A stretch of 14,788 nt of DNA, taken from contig JAKAPO010000028.1 in NCBI GenBank assembly GCA_021807065.1, positions 1 through 14,788 on the forward strand, written 5' to 3'. Under the pieces are notes generated by a model that saw only the letters and a list, made by a program, of their open reading frames with translations, ran no database searches and was not told where the DNA came from. This document shows positions 8,224-14,783 of this stretch, one piece after another; the first letter of the stretch is position 1; every line of letters begins with the position of its first letter. Both the position numbers and the translations under genes were made by a program. The DNA is from a bacterium. Lineage in GTDB: Bacteria > Vulcanimicrobiota > Vulcanimicrobiia > Vulcanimicrobiales > Vulcanimicrobiaceae.

Positions 8224-9737
8224 GCCATCTCCTTTGCAACGTCATGCTCTACATCAATCGCCGCTTCTTCATCGGCGGCGGTGTACGAAACAAGAGCGAG
8301 AAGGGTTAAGTCTCGCGCTCGACTCCAGGTGTCGGGTTCGATCATGCGGAGTACCGACTTCAAGCTGGAGCGTAGCTCTGGATTCATCCCGGCTCGGCTG
8401 ACGAAGTCAGCGAAAGCGTGGAGGAAGTCCTCCAGCGTCTTGGCTTTCGCAATCACTACTCGCAAACGTGTCTGCTCCACTTCGAACAACCGCCCAGCAT
8501 CGGAGCCGCCTTGGGCGGCACGTTCACCGAGCTTGCCCAACGTCTGCTTCCACGCTTGGTGCACGATGCGGACCAGTGCTAGCTCGTCGTTTCTATTCCA
8601 CTTCTTCTCGTATGACATAATATGTAGGGCCTTTCTTTCGCTCGGGTAGATACGCATCTTTTTACTAACAAGCATCTGCAGGTGCTCGGCAAACCCAAGA
8701 TACCACGGCGACGATGCAATGACGTTGGCGGCAACGAATTCTCGGAGCGCCGTGACCTGGAGAAACGAATTACCCTTCTCTCGCTTTATGATCCTCGCGG
8801 GAAGCAGCGACCGCAGTTCATCGTATATATCCAATGCCTTCGGGACGCCGGTCACGCGCAACGCGCTAGTGCGGGATTGCTGCTGCGGATTCCACGGAGC
8901 CGTACCAAGGACGATCGCCTCGGCGCCGCCGATCCGTCGCGTGTCTTGGTAAGCGCGAAGTTCGACTTCGTATTGGAGTAGGGCGTCGGCCACCCCGGCG
9001 GCGGCGTCCAGCCGCCCCGAGGCGCGCCGGCACGCCTTGGCGAGCACGCTCAGAGGCGCCTGAAGGGGGAGAACGATGACCGACCGGATCTTGCCGGGGC
9101 CGTTACGCGACGCAACGCGATAAAAAATGGAACCCAACGGGGCGAACACAAGAGCGAATGCCCGTTCGCAGGGTTCTGACAACTCGGTGACCGGCGCGAC
9201 CTGGTGCCTCACCCCGCCGCCTGGGAAGAGCCACCCAACGATCCGAACCTCCTTGCGCAGCGACTCGTTCGAGTCGATAAACGTCTTGTCTCTCTCAAAG
9301 GCGTCTCTGTGCGCGAAGCTCGTCAGAGCCTTGTAAGAAAAGGGCAGCACAGCTCCATCGCCGAGGTCCAAACTCAAGAGCCGTGTTCCGAAGGTCTTGT
9401 CGGGTGTCCGCGCTCGGGGGTGCTGCACAAATGCGCGGGTGAGCACCTGATGAAATCTCGCGAGATCGCGGTTGTCGCTACTGCCAAGCGCCGGACTCCA
9501 AAACAGCCCATTGATCTGACGAACGTATGCCTTCTGTACGAATTCACGAAGCGCTGGACCATCGGGACCGGTCCAGCGAATGGTTACCGAGTCATCATCC
9601 CTCACCCACTGGGAGAGCCTTGGCGCGAGATTGGGTGTCTGCACGAACGCATCGATCAGCAGATACAATCCGGCAAGGCCGGCAAGGTGCAGCGGCGTAA
9701 TGCCGGGCGCCGTGCGGCTGACCGTCAGCTCGCCCAC
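8220..9737 (-). CDS. cas8: Cas8 (Cmx8-like large subunit of type I-B/MYXAN Cascade)
   Basis: Identification as the large subunit rests on position between cas3 and cas7, length (505 residues) and the N-terminal pattern PGITPLHLAGLAGLYLLIDAF, which resembles MYXAN-type Cas8. The large subunit recognises the PAM and recruits Cas3. Other features are basic segments around the middle (SFLQVTALREFVAANVIAS) and an Ala-rich C-terminus ending in DEEAAIDVEHDVAKEMA. I choose the GTG at 9737, which overlaps the cas3 stop by 13 bases and has GAGG seven bases upstream; the ATG at 9809 would add 24 Arg-rich residues read out of frame inside cas3. Large subunits diverge fast, so the exact subfamily is less sure than the role. 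Confidence 0.8.
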   Translation of the reverse strand: MGELTVSRTAPGITPLHLAGLAGLYLLIDAFVQTPNLAPRLSQWVRDDDSVTIRWTGPDGPALREFVQKAYVRQINGLFWSPALGSSDNRDLARFHQVLTRAFVQHPRARTPDKTFGTRLLSLDLGDGAVLPFSYKALTSFAHRDAFERDKTFIDSNESLRKEVRIVGWLFPGGGVRHQVAPVTELSEPCERAFALVFAPLGSIFYRVASRNGPGKIRSVIVLPLQAPLSVLAKACRRASGRLDAAAGVADALLQYEVELRAYQDTRRIGGAEAIVLGTAPWNPQQQSRTSALRVTGVPKALDIYDELRSLLPARIIKREKGNSFLQVTALREFVAANVIASSPWYLGFAEHLQMLVSKKMRIYPSERKALHIMSYEKKWNRNDELALVRIVHQAWKQTLGKLGERAAQGGSDAGRLFEVEQTRLRVVIAKAKTLEDFLHAFADFVSRAGMNPELRSSLKSVLRMIEPDTWSRARDLTLLALVSYTAADEEAAIDVEHDVAKEMA

Positions 9738-12010
9738 GTCGCGCCCTCGGTTGGATCGTAGTGAATACGGTCTTCGGGTGCTATGGGCACGCCGTTTAGC
9801 CGTCTCCACGTGCGCATGTCGCCGATCAGATCACGGTTGACGATCATCGGAATGCTCGTCTCATGAATTAGACGGCGAATACCTTTGGGGTGATCCGCCG
9901 CCCGACGTGCGTCGCTACACATGATCACACTTACGGTATATCCATCGTCGCGCACGGCGTCTGGTCGCGCTTCCACGACATCGTCGAGCCAACGACAATC
10001 CGAGGGCACGGCGATGTCGCCGCCAGGGACCACGGTTTCGAACGCGATCGCCAGGTCTCGTTGCGATAGATCACCATCACCCAGGAGCTGCAACCATGCG
10101 CGCGCATTCGCCAGTTCGGCGTCACTGTATGGCGCGGGTTCTCGTACATCGATGAGCAGCGCGAGCTTTGCACCGTTCGCTGCCTCTCGGCGATTGAGTC
10201 GACCGATTCGCTGAATCAACGCGGATATCGGCGCGAGTTCGGAGACCAGCAGGTCTGCCGAGAGATCGAGGGACATCTCTGCAACCTGCGTCGCAACAAG
10301 CAGTGTCGCCCCGGGCTTCGTGAATGCGTCGATGGCGGCACGGTGGATTCTGGCGCGATCTTCGTAGCGGAACCGACTGTGGTAAAGATATGGAGCTGAA
10401 CCCTGCGCGCGAAAGTTTCGTGCCGCCGCGCGCGCGCGAGCTACGGTATTGGAAATCCACAACACTTTGCCGCCCGCGTGAAGTGTCTGTGTAGCAAGCC
10501 CGATTGCGTCGTCTAGCGTGGCCTCGCGGAGTCGGTATCGGGGAAGGCTCTCTCTCTCGTTCGGACCTTCGACGACGACCGCCGATGGGACGATCCTTCG
10601 GATTGCGGCGAGGCGATTTTCCGGAAGCGATGCGGTCATCAGAAGGATGGGAGTACCCGACATCACATCTAGGAACCGCAGGAGCAGGCCAAACAGCTTG
10701 TCGTCGTAAGCGTGGACCTCATCGAAGACGTACGCCGCTGACAGGAGCGCGGGCGATGCGTAGAGACTGCGAGGCTGATTTTGGAGGAGCCCGAGTACCG
10801 CGTCGACGGTCGTTACGATCGCGGCCGCCGACCACGAGCCAAAAGCTTCCCACCGCGCTTCCTCGTCACGTGCGGCATCACTGCCGAGATCGTCACCCGA
10901 TGAATCGAGCGCCTCGATGTCGATCTCGGCTCGTGAATGGATGAGGCGCCCTTCGATCTCGTTGGGGGCCACATAGCCGGCAAAACCTTCTGTCGCGGTA
11001 CCGGTGGTCGGATAGGCAAAGACCACCTTTCGGCCGACAGCATGACGTCGAACCCAGAGCCAGGCAGCAAGCGTCTTTCCCGAACCGCATCCCGCGCGGG
11101 CAATCACGAAACGCGTCTCCTCGTAGGCAACCTGACGTTGGAAATCGTGTGGATTGTGACCCGCGAGCGACGAGTCGATCAGTTCGTCAAGTTCTTCGAC
11201 TTCGCATCGCCGCGCAAGAGCACTTGTCACATAATAAGTGATTGCACCGGGAAGACTGGAGTCATCTTGCTTCACGGCCGCGGAACCTGCGCCGTCCGCA
11301 GCGGCAACGAGGTGCTTAGCGAGGGGAAGCAATCGGCGATATGGATGGTGGGGAGACAGTCCGCGCCACAGGCCTTCCAGCGCGTCATGAAACTCCTCGC
11401 GTGCGTCGAGTACGCGCGTACGGGTGTCCGAAGCCGAGAAGGTCGCATCCGCTAGAGATGGCAGCACCTCCCGCACGTTTAGGCGTGAGGCTAAGTTGGA
11501 AACCGCCGCAACGAGATCGGGATGGCTCAAGAAAATCGTGATGGGCCGGCCGCCGGCAATGCCCCAGTTCCGAGCCTTATTGTATTTCAAATGATGAAAT
11601 GCGACGATTGCAAGGACGAGTAGGCGCTCTTCATCATCGAAAAGCAGCGCCTTTAGCCATCGGGAAAAACCGTCGTTGGCGTAGGCCAGAACGAGTGGAA
11701 CGACTTCGTGCCTGATGGCTTGGAGCTGCGGATCTTTCTTCAGTAGCATCGCCAGGAAGTTGTCATTGGCCTTGCCAATGTCGTGCAGGCCGGCGCCGGC
11801 GACGACTATGCGCCGGAGAATCGGCGCCCACGAGCGCTGGCCGAGCCCGAGTGCGGCGAGCGCTTCGGTGCCGACGCTCTCGATAATAGCCTCCGCCGCA
11901 TCGGTGACGTGACGCGAATGCGCAACGAGCGTAAACCGTTCGAATGGTTCCCCGGGGCGAGGGGTCTTCGCCAGCAGTTGCCGAGGCGTCGCGATCGCTT
12001 CACGTATCAT
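9725..12010 (-). CDS. cas3: Cas3, HD nuclease-helicase
   Basis: The 761 residues hold an N-terminal HD nuclease and a superfamily 2 helicase in one chain. HD ligands are His31 and His34, the signature GLHDIGKAN (74-82), His101 and the His pair 139-140 (AFHHLKY). The helicase has Gln291 (Q motif), Walker A AGCGSGKT (306-313), DEVH (430-433), TAS (459-461), motif V around ATQVAEMSLDL (573-583) and motif VI QRIGRLNR (600-607). All catalytic residues appear intact. Cas3 is recruited to the Cascade R-loop and degrades the displaced DNA strand. Its ATG forms an ATGA overlap with the cas6 stop. A separate Cas3'' is therefore not needed. Confidence 0.96.
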   Translation of the reverse strand: MIREAIATPRQLLAKTPRPGEPFERFTLVAHSRHVTDAAEAIIESVGTEALAALGLGQRSWAPILRRIVVAGAGLHDIGKANDNFLAMLLKKDPQLQAIRHEVVPLVLAYANDGFSRWLKALLFDDEERLLVLAIVAFHHLKYNKARNWGIAGGRPITIFLSHPDLVAAVSNLASRLNVREVLPSLADATFSASDTRTRVLDAREEFHDALEGLWRGLSPHHPYRRLLPLAKHLVAAADGAGSAAVKQDDSSLPGAITYYVTSALARRCEVEELDELIDSSLAGHNPHDFQRQVAYEETRFVIARAGCGSGKTLAAWLWVRRHAVGRKVVFAYPTTGTATEGFAGYVAPNEIEGRLIHSRAEIDIEALDSSGDDLGSDAARDEEARWEAFGSWSAAAIVTTVDAVLGLLQNQPRSLYASPALLSAAYVFDEVHAYDDKLFGLLLRFLDVMSGTPILLMTASLPENRLAAIRRIVPSAVVVEGPNERESLPRYRLREATLDDAIGLATQTLHAGGKVLWISNTVARARAAARNFRAQGSAPYLYHSRFRYEDRARIHRAAIDAFTKPGATLLVATQVAEMSLDLSADLLVSELAPISALIQRIGRLNRREAANGAKLALLIDVREPAPYSDAELANARAWLQLLGDGDLSQRDLAIAFETVVPGGDIAVPSDCRWLDDVVEARPDAVRDDGYTVSVIMCSDARRAADHPKGIRRLIHETSIPMIVNRDLIGDMRTWRRLNGVPIAPEDRIHYDPTEGATWAS

Positions 12011-12708
12011 CCCCCATCACCGGATCGTGGGCGGGCGAAGTCTCGAGAATCGTACTCCTCGAAGGCCGCCCCGAAGCCGGAGCTTACGGGAACGAATATT
12101 CCGGCACCAATGTGGCGCCGACCGCCGATGCCGCGCTCCTGGAGGCGTAAGGAGTCCGCTGCAGGCAAAGTTGAGCAGAGCACGGGAAAGCCCACGATTC
12201 GCGCGCCCTTTACTGTAAGCACCGCGCGGTGCCCGATGCGCGCCTCCGTATCGATCTCCTGTTCACGAAGCTGGCGTCGAACAGCCTCCAGGAATACATC
12301 GGGATTGGTGAAGCCTTTGATCGTTACAATCCAACTGAAGAGTTGCTGATGAGGCCGCAGCCGAAAGATGCGGGGGGCACCCAGTCTGATCGTCGCGTCC
12401 TGAATCCTCAGCGACTTTCCGGCGAAGGGAACAACAAGTGGAATCGCGGCTACCGGCGTTCGGATACGAAGCTGCGCTTTTCGCGTAAGCACCATGCGCC
12501 CGCCGTAAAGTGGCAAGGTCCCAAAGATCCGGTCGACAGCCAGGTTTGCGATCTCGCGCACTCTTGGTTCGACTCTACATAGCGCCGCAAAGACCTGATA
12601 GACGTGATCACCTGGGATCACCGACCCAACTACCGGAAACACAACATCGCTCGCTGCGGATGAATACAGATCTTTAGGTACCACTGCGGCGCCAGCAGTG
12701 TCGCTCAC
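12007..12708 (-). CDS. cas6: Cas6 (Cmx6-like) crRNA-processing endoribonuclease
   Basis: This 233-residue RAMP protein shows the Cas6 glycine-rich loop near its C-terminus, GIGGRRHIGAGIFVP (193-207), and an N-terminal GDHVYQVFAAL segment whose His35 is a candidate catalytic residue, as in MYXAN Cas6/Cmx6. Cas6 cuts the pre-crRNA at the repeat hairpin and leaves the 8-nt handle. The start is GTG at 12708: GGGAGG (minus strand, 12721-12716) lies seven bases upstream. It is the first cas gene of the operon and its stop overlaps cas3. Cas6 family members share little sequence, so the glycine loop and position carry the call. Confidence 0.88.
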   Translation of the reverse strand: MSDTAGAAVVPKDLYSSAASDVVFPVVGSVIPGDHVYQVFAALCRVEPRVREIANLAVDRIFGTLPLYGGRMVLTRKAQLRIRTPVAAIPLVVPFAGKSLRIQDATIRLGAPRIFRLRPHQQLFSWIVTIKGFTNPDVFLEAVRRQLREQEIDTEARIGHRAVLTVKGARIVGFPVLCSTLPAADSLRLQERGIGGRRHIGAGIFVPVSSGFGAAFEEYDSRDFARPRSGDGG

Positions 12709-12731
12709 AAACGGACCCTCCCGGCAAGAGG

Positions 12732-12857
12732 CTACCTGGCTGGACTTCTCGACCTGATCCCGCGCCTCTTCCCAACATTCATGCCATGAAGTGCTACGTG
12801 TAGTAACTGGCCCGGTTCCGTGGACGCTTTCCCCATTACGGAGAAAAGTTCACCCAT
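12732..12857 (-). CDS. Possible 41-residue leader-peptide-like ORF upstream of cas6
   Basis: An ATG at 12857 with GGAG seven bases before it (minus strand, 12868-12865) opens 41 codons that end 23 bases before the cas6 start. The peptide starts MGELFSVMGKAS and ends in a basic tail KRRGIRSRSPAR. Its last 12 codons include three AGG and one AGA, rare in the neighbouring genes. The frame continues open upstream into the tRNA 3' flank, so chance is a real possibility. In Myxococcus xanthus the dev CRISPR operon begins with a gene of similar size, devI, a negative regulator of development. I see no sequence evidence of homology; the resemblance is position and length. Confidence 0.3.
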   Translation of the reverse strand: MGELFSVMGKASTEPGQLLHVALHGMNVGKRRGIRSRSPAR

Positions 12858-12894
12858 GGTCCTACTCCGCCTCCGTTTCGACGCTCCCGTTAGG

Positions 12895-12917
12895 TGGTAG
12901 TAGACCTGGTAGTAGAC
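12895..12917 (+). repeat. Tandem direct repeat TGGTAGTAGAC in the cas 5' region
   Basis: Two exact 11-bp copies lie at 12895-12905 and 12907-12917, a 12-bp period, in what would be the 5' untranslated region of the cas mRNA. Their core GTAGTAGAC appears inverted at 12972-12980 between the -35 and -10 boxes of the proposed cas promoter, and once in the CRISPR leader. A tandem operator is a reasonable reading. Confidence 0.5.
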
Positions 12918-12948
12918 ATGGCGCAAGTAATGGAGACTAGATGACGCT

Positions 12949-12964
12949 ATAACCACGCGGTTAT
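12949..12964. promoter_or_regulatory. Perfect palindrome ATAACC-ACGC-GGTTAT over the cas promoter -10 region
   Basis: Six-base arms with a four-base centre form a perfect inverted repeat. It covers most of the proposed -10 box (GATAAC, minus strand) and the expected start of transcription, the usual position of a repressor operator. No T-run follows on the minus strand, so it is not a standard terminator for the tRNA transcript, although a weak hairpin role cannot be excluded. Confidence 0.4.
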
Positions 12965-12989
12965 CGGCTTCGTCTACTACGATTCTCAA
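12960..12989 (-). promoter_or_regulatory. Candidate sigma70-like promoter of the cas operon
   Basis: On the minus strand TTGAGA (12989-12984, five of six consensus bases) is followed after 18 bases by GATAAC (12965-12960, four of six). The -35 box starts one base beyond the tRNA-Leu discriminator base. It would give a leader of about 240 nt before cas6, containing the tandem GTAGTAGAC repeats and the 41-codon ORF. It is the best pair I found in 12709-12989, an interval that otherwise holds no clear gene. Confidence 0.4.
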
Positions 12990-13073
12990 TGGGATGGCCG
13001 GGAGTCGAACCCGGACGTCCTTTCGGACTGCAAATTTTAAGTCTGCTGTGTCTGCCTATTCCACCACCATCCC
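12990..13073 (-). tRNA. tRNA-Leu (anticodon UAA)
   Basis: The 84-nt cloverleaf is complete. The acceptor stem GGGATGG pairs with CCATCCC, with discriminator A at 12990. The anticodon stem GCAGA/TTTGC (one G-U pair) encloses the loop CTTAAAA, giving UAA. A long variable arm GTCC-GAAA-GGAC, typical of class II tRNAs, and the T arm CCGGGTTCGACTCCCGG follow. The 3' CCA is not encoded (TTG follows). The 5' end lies three bases after the DUF2630 stop, so it may be cut from the ppx transcript. Its 3' end marks the border between housekeeping genes and the CRISPR region. Confidence 0.97.
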
Positions 13074-13076
13074 GTG

Positions 13077-13319
13077 TTACTGTCGGTATTTTTCGACGAT
13101 ATCCGGAGCGCGTAAGCTGGTGTCTTGGACATTTTGGTGCATCTCGCGCCTGGCTCGGCGTTGCCGCAGCAAGTCCCAATACTGATCGAGCTGAACTTCG
13201 ATCGCGCGAAGCCTCTGCGCGTCACCGGGCGTGAGCGATGCGCATTCACCATGCTCGAGCAGGCGATGCTCCTCTGCGATCAGCGCCTCGATGTGGTCCC
13301 GAATCTGCGTGTCTTCTAT
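13077..13319 (-). CDS. DUF2630 family protein, with an apparent ATA start
   Basis: Eighty codons encode a protein with the DUF2630 pattern: HIEALIAEEHRLLE near the start, then the signature IEVQLDQYWDLLRQRRARR, and a tail ending IVEKYRQ. The function of the family is unknown; it is small, cytosolic and mostly helical. No ATG, GTG or TTG lies between the in-frame TGA upstream and the conserved region. The family's initiating Met aligns with ATA (13319-13317), which overlaps the ppx stop as ATAG and has AAGGAG nine bases before it. Either ATA is used as a rare start, or an ATG was lost by mutation or sequencing error. Coding content is strong; expression is uncertain. Confidence 0.75.
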   Translation of the reverse strand: MEDTQIRDHIEALIAEEHRLLEHGECASLTPGDAQRLRAIEVQLDQYWDLLRQRRARREMHQNVQDTSLRAPDIVEKYRQ

Positions 13320-14200
13320 TGCCTCTCGCTCCTTGTTGCTTCATCGCCTACTACCCGCTCGCGCTCCTGCAAAAGCGTACCGAGGAGCAAATCACCGGGA
13401 GCAACGGTTGCGTTCGAGTGGCCTGCGTAGTCGAACGCTACGTCGAGCACGATGATGCCGGCGGGGAGGATGTCCGCCCGCTGCGGCCGCATGCCGGGCA
13501 CTCGCTTACGTGCTTCGAGATCGATCGCGCACAGTCGTTCGAACAACGCGTGCAGGTCGTCGCGACTGAGCAGTGCCTCGTCACCATGACAAATGCTTAG
13601 CGATGTTGTGGCCGTGCCGCCCACGCAAAGTATGCGGTCCGTCTTCGGAAGCGTGCGCATCGGCGACAGGACGGCGCGCGCCGCCTCGTATGCGGTATCG
13701 CGCGCTTGTGCGCCGACGGTGCCGTGATTTCCGGCGAGCTCCGGAATTCGCTCGGTGAGGCGCACCGCACCGATTTCGTACGATCGCACGAGTTCCGGCA
13801 CGCATCCGCTTCCGATGGCATACTCGGTTGAACCGCCGCCGACGTCTACCACGCCGTGCGACGAAGCCGCGCTCGAGAGCGAGCCGACGGCGCCGCGAAA
13901 CGATGCGGCCGCCTCTTCCTCCCCCGTGAGAATGCGCAGGGGTACGCCGGTCAGCGCGTGCGTCTGCGCCGCGAACGCGGTGGCGTTCTGCGCGCGGCGC
14001 AATGCGCTCGTGGCAATCGTGACGAGGACGTCGCAACGCCCGTCGATTTCGCGCCTCAGTTGCCGAAGAGCATCGAGCGTACGCGCCATCGCATCGGCGC
14101 GCAACTCGCCACTCTCGCGCAAACCTTCCCCGATGCGCGTGCCGATCGTGCGCGCGGCTTCGACGCGCGGTATTCCCGGCTGCATATCCGCCAGCAGCAT
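13316..14200 (-). CDS. ppx: Ppx/GppA family exopolyphosphatase / pppGpp phosphohydrolase
   Basis: The protein belongs to the ASKHA phosphatase family that cleaves terminal phosphate from polyphosphate or pppGpp. Seen from the ATG are TIATSALRRAQN (61-72), GEEEA (93-97), the phosphate-binding DVGGGSTEY (119-127) and VGGTATT (193-199). At 294 residues it is a short, single-unit Ppx. The first family motif lies upstream of the ATG: the open frame reads YAVLSVGTNSTR just before it, so the native start is probably at or near GTA (14248-14246), for which no standard codon exists. In that motif Ser replaces the usual Asp. The gene overlaps DUF2630 and follows the S1-like gene. Confidence 0.88.
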   Translation of the reverse strand: MLLADMQPGIPRVEAARTIGTRIGEGLRESGELRADAMARTLDALRQLRREIDGRCDVLVTIATSALRRAQNATAFAAQTHALTGVPLRILTGEEEAAASFRGAVGSLSSAASSHGVVDVGGGSTEYAIGSGCVPELVRSYEIGAVRLTERIPELAGNHGTVGAQARDTAYEAARAVLSPMRTLPKTDRILCVGGTATTSLSICHGDEALLSRDDLHALFERLCAIDLEARKRVPGMRPQRADILPAGIIVLDVAFDYAGHSNATVAPGDLLLGTLLQERERVVGDEATRSERQ

Positions 14201-14250
14201 TCGCGTCGAATTCGTTCCGACGGAAAGGACGGCGTAATGTCGCGGTACGT

Positions 14251-14264
14251 GGCGCCTTAGCGCC
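14251..14264. other. Small hairpin GGCGC-CTTA-GCGCC at the S1-like gene stop / ppx 5' end
   Basis: Five-base GC arms enclose a four-base loop. The loop contains the TAA stop of the S1-like gene (14259-14257), and on the minus strand the 3' side of the loop plus arm includes AAGG, the only Shine-Dalgarno-like bases before the conserved beginning of ppx. Folding could mask that site and tie ppx translation to ribosomes finishing the upstream gene. No T-run follows. Confidence 0.35.
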
Positions 14265-14607
14265 TGCTTTTCACTTCCCAGTGTGCTGCGCGTTTCTTCT
14301 TCTTGAGGAAGTGCCGCTCGTGTGCGGGGAGCTCGGAAGATTCCCAGGCCTCTTCCGTGCTCTTGAGGTATGACGCGATTTGTTCGTCGAGTCGCTCGTC
14401 GGTTATTTGCGGCGCGAGCGCGAGCGTCGCCCGGCGCTCGCCGGCGCTGCGCACGAATGCGAGCCGCGTGTGCGAAGTCAATGAGCGCTCGTAGGAGGAG
14501 CGATGCGCGTCGACGTCTTCCGCACGCGCCTGTGCGAGGTCCCCGCCGTCGAGTCGAATCGTCGCCCCAAATTGGTTGATGTTGATGACGACGCCATAGA
14601 CGCTCAC
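14257..14607 (-). CDS. S1-like RNA-binding domain protein
   Basis: The 116-residue protein starts at GTG 14607 and overlaps the upstream stop as GTGA. Its N-terminus, YGVVININQFGATIRLDGGD, fits the first strands of an S1/OB-fold domain (GxVxxIxxFGAxVxL). The centre is charged, and the C-terminus is strongly basic (HFLKKKKRAAHWEVKSRR), as expected of an RNA or ribosome binder. A small S1-domain gene between a divIC-type gene and ppx is a familiar arrangement in Gram-positive-related bacteria (compare yabR after divIC). The specific role is unknown. The S1 domain is weakly conserved after residue 25, so the call is probable rather than certain. Confidence 0.65.
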   Translation of the reverse strand: MSVYGVVININQFGATIRLDGGDLAQARAEDVDAHRSSYERSLTSHTRLAFVRSAGERRATLALAPQITDERLDEQIASYLKSTEEAWESSELPAHERHFLKKKKRAAHWEVKSRR

Positions 14608-14783
14608 GGGCCGGGTGACGGCGCTCCCGGCGAAGGCACGAGATAGATGAGCGTCTGGCCGGGCCGCACCATGCGCAATCGCCGGTAGATGTATGGCACG
14701 ACGCCCTCGACCGTGTGCAGGCGGCGAATCTCCCTAATTTCGGCCTGGTCGCGTTCGTGCAAATTTCGGATGTCGCGCTGCGT
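14604..14783 (-). CDS. C-terminal part of a DivIC/FtsB-like septum formation initiator (partial or broken)
   Basis: The frame gives 59 residues: a charged coiled-coil-like stretch (RNLHERDQAEIREIRRL), then VVPYIYRRLRMVRPGQTLIYLVP, which matches the closing pattern of DivIC/FtsB proteins (LGLVRPGE..YLVP), and a Pro-rich tail. FtsB/DivIC proteins normally have an N-terminal transmembrane helix before the coiled coil; it is not seen here, because an in-frame TGA lies at 14786-14784, two bases from the window edge. The gene may be truncated, carry a nonsense change, or start at TTG 14762. It overlaps the S1-like gene by four bases (GTGA). Confidence 0.5.
   Translation of the reverse strand, partial: TQRDIRNLHERDQAEIREIRRLHTVEGVVPYIYRRLRMVRPGQTLIYLVPSPGAPSPGP

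Noticed and set aside
12781..12850. Possible partial CRISPR repeat (GTGCTACG, TTACGG) that might mark a crRNA-like regulatory RNA upstream of cas6
   Set aside because: Only short pieces match, their spacing differs from the repeat, and the hairpin arms are missing.
12858..12989. Extension of the small upstream ORF to a TTG at 12989 (85 codons)
   Set aside because: It would start at the tRNA flank inside the promoter and read through the palindrome and direct repeats; no ribosome site supports it.
12990..13020. Second copy of the tRNA-Leu 3' end near the integrase (attachment site)
   Set aside because: I looked for the T-arm and acceptor sequence in 1-2075 and found none.
13125..13430. Plus-strand ORF of 101 codons near the ppx end
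   Set aside because: It is the antisense shadow of the DUF2630 gene and the ppx 3' end; the minus strand gives clear family matches.
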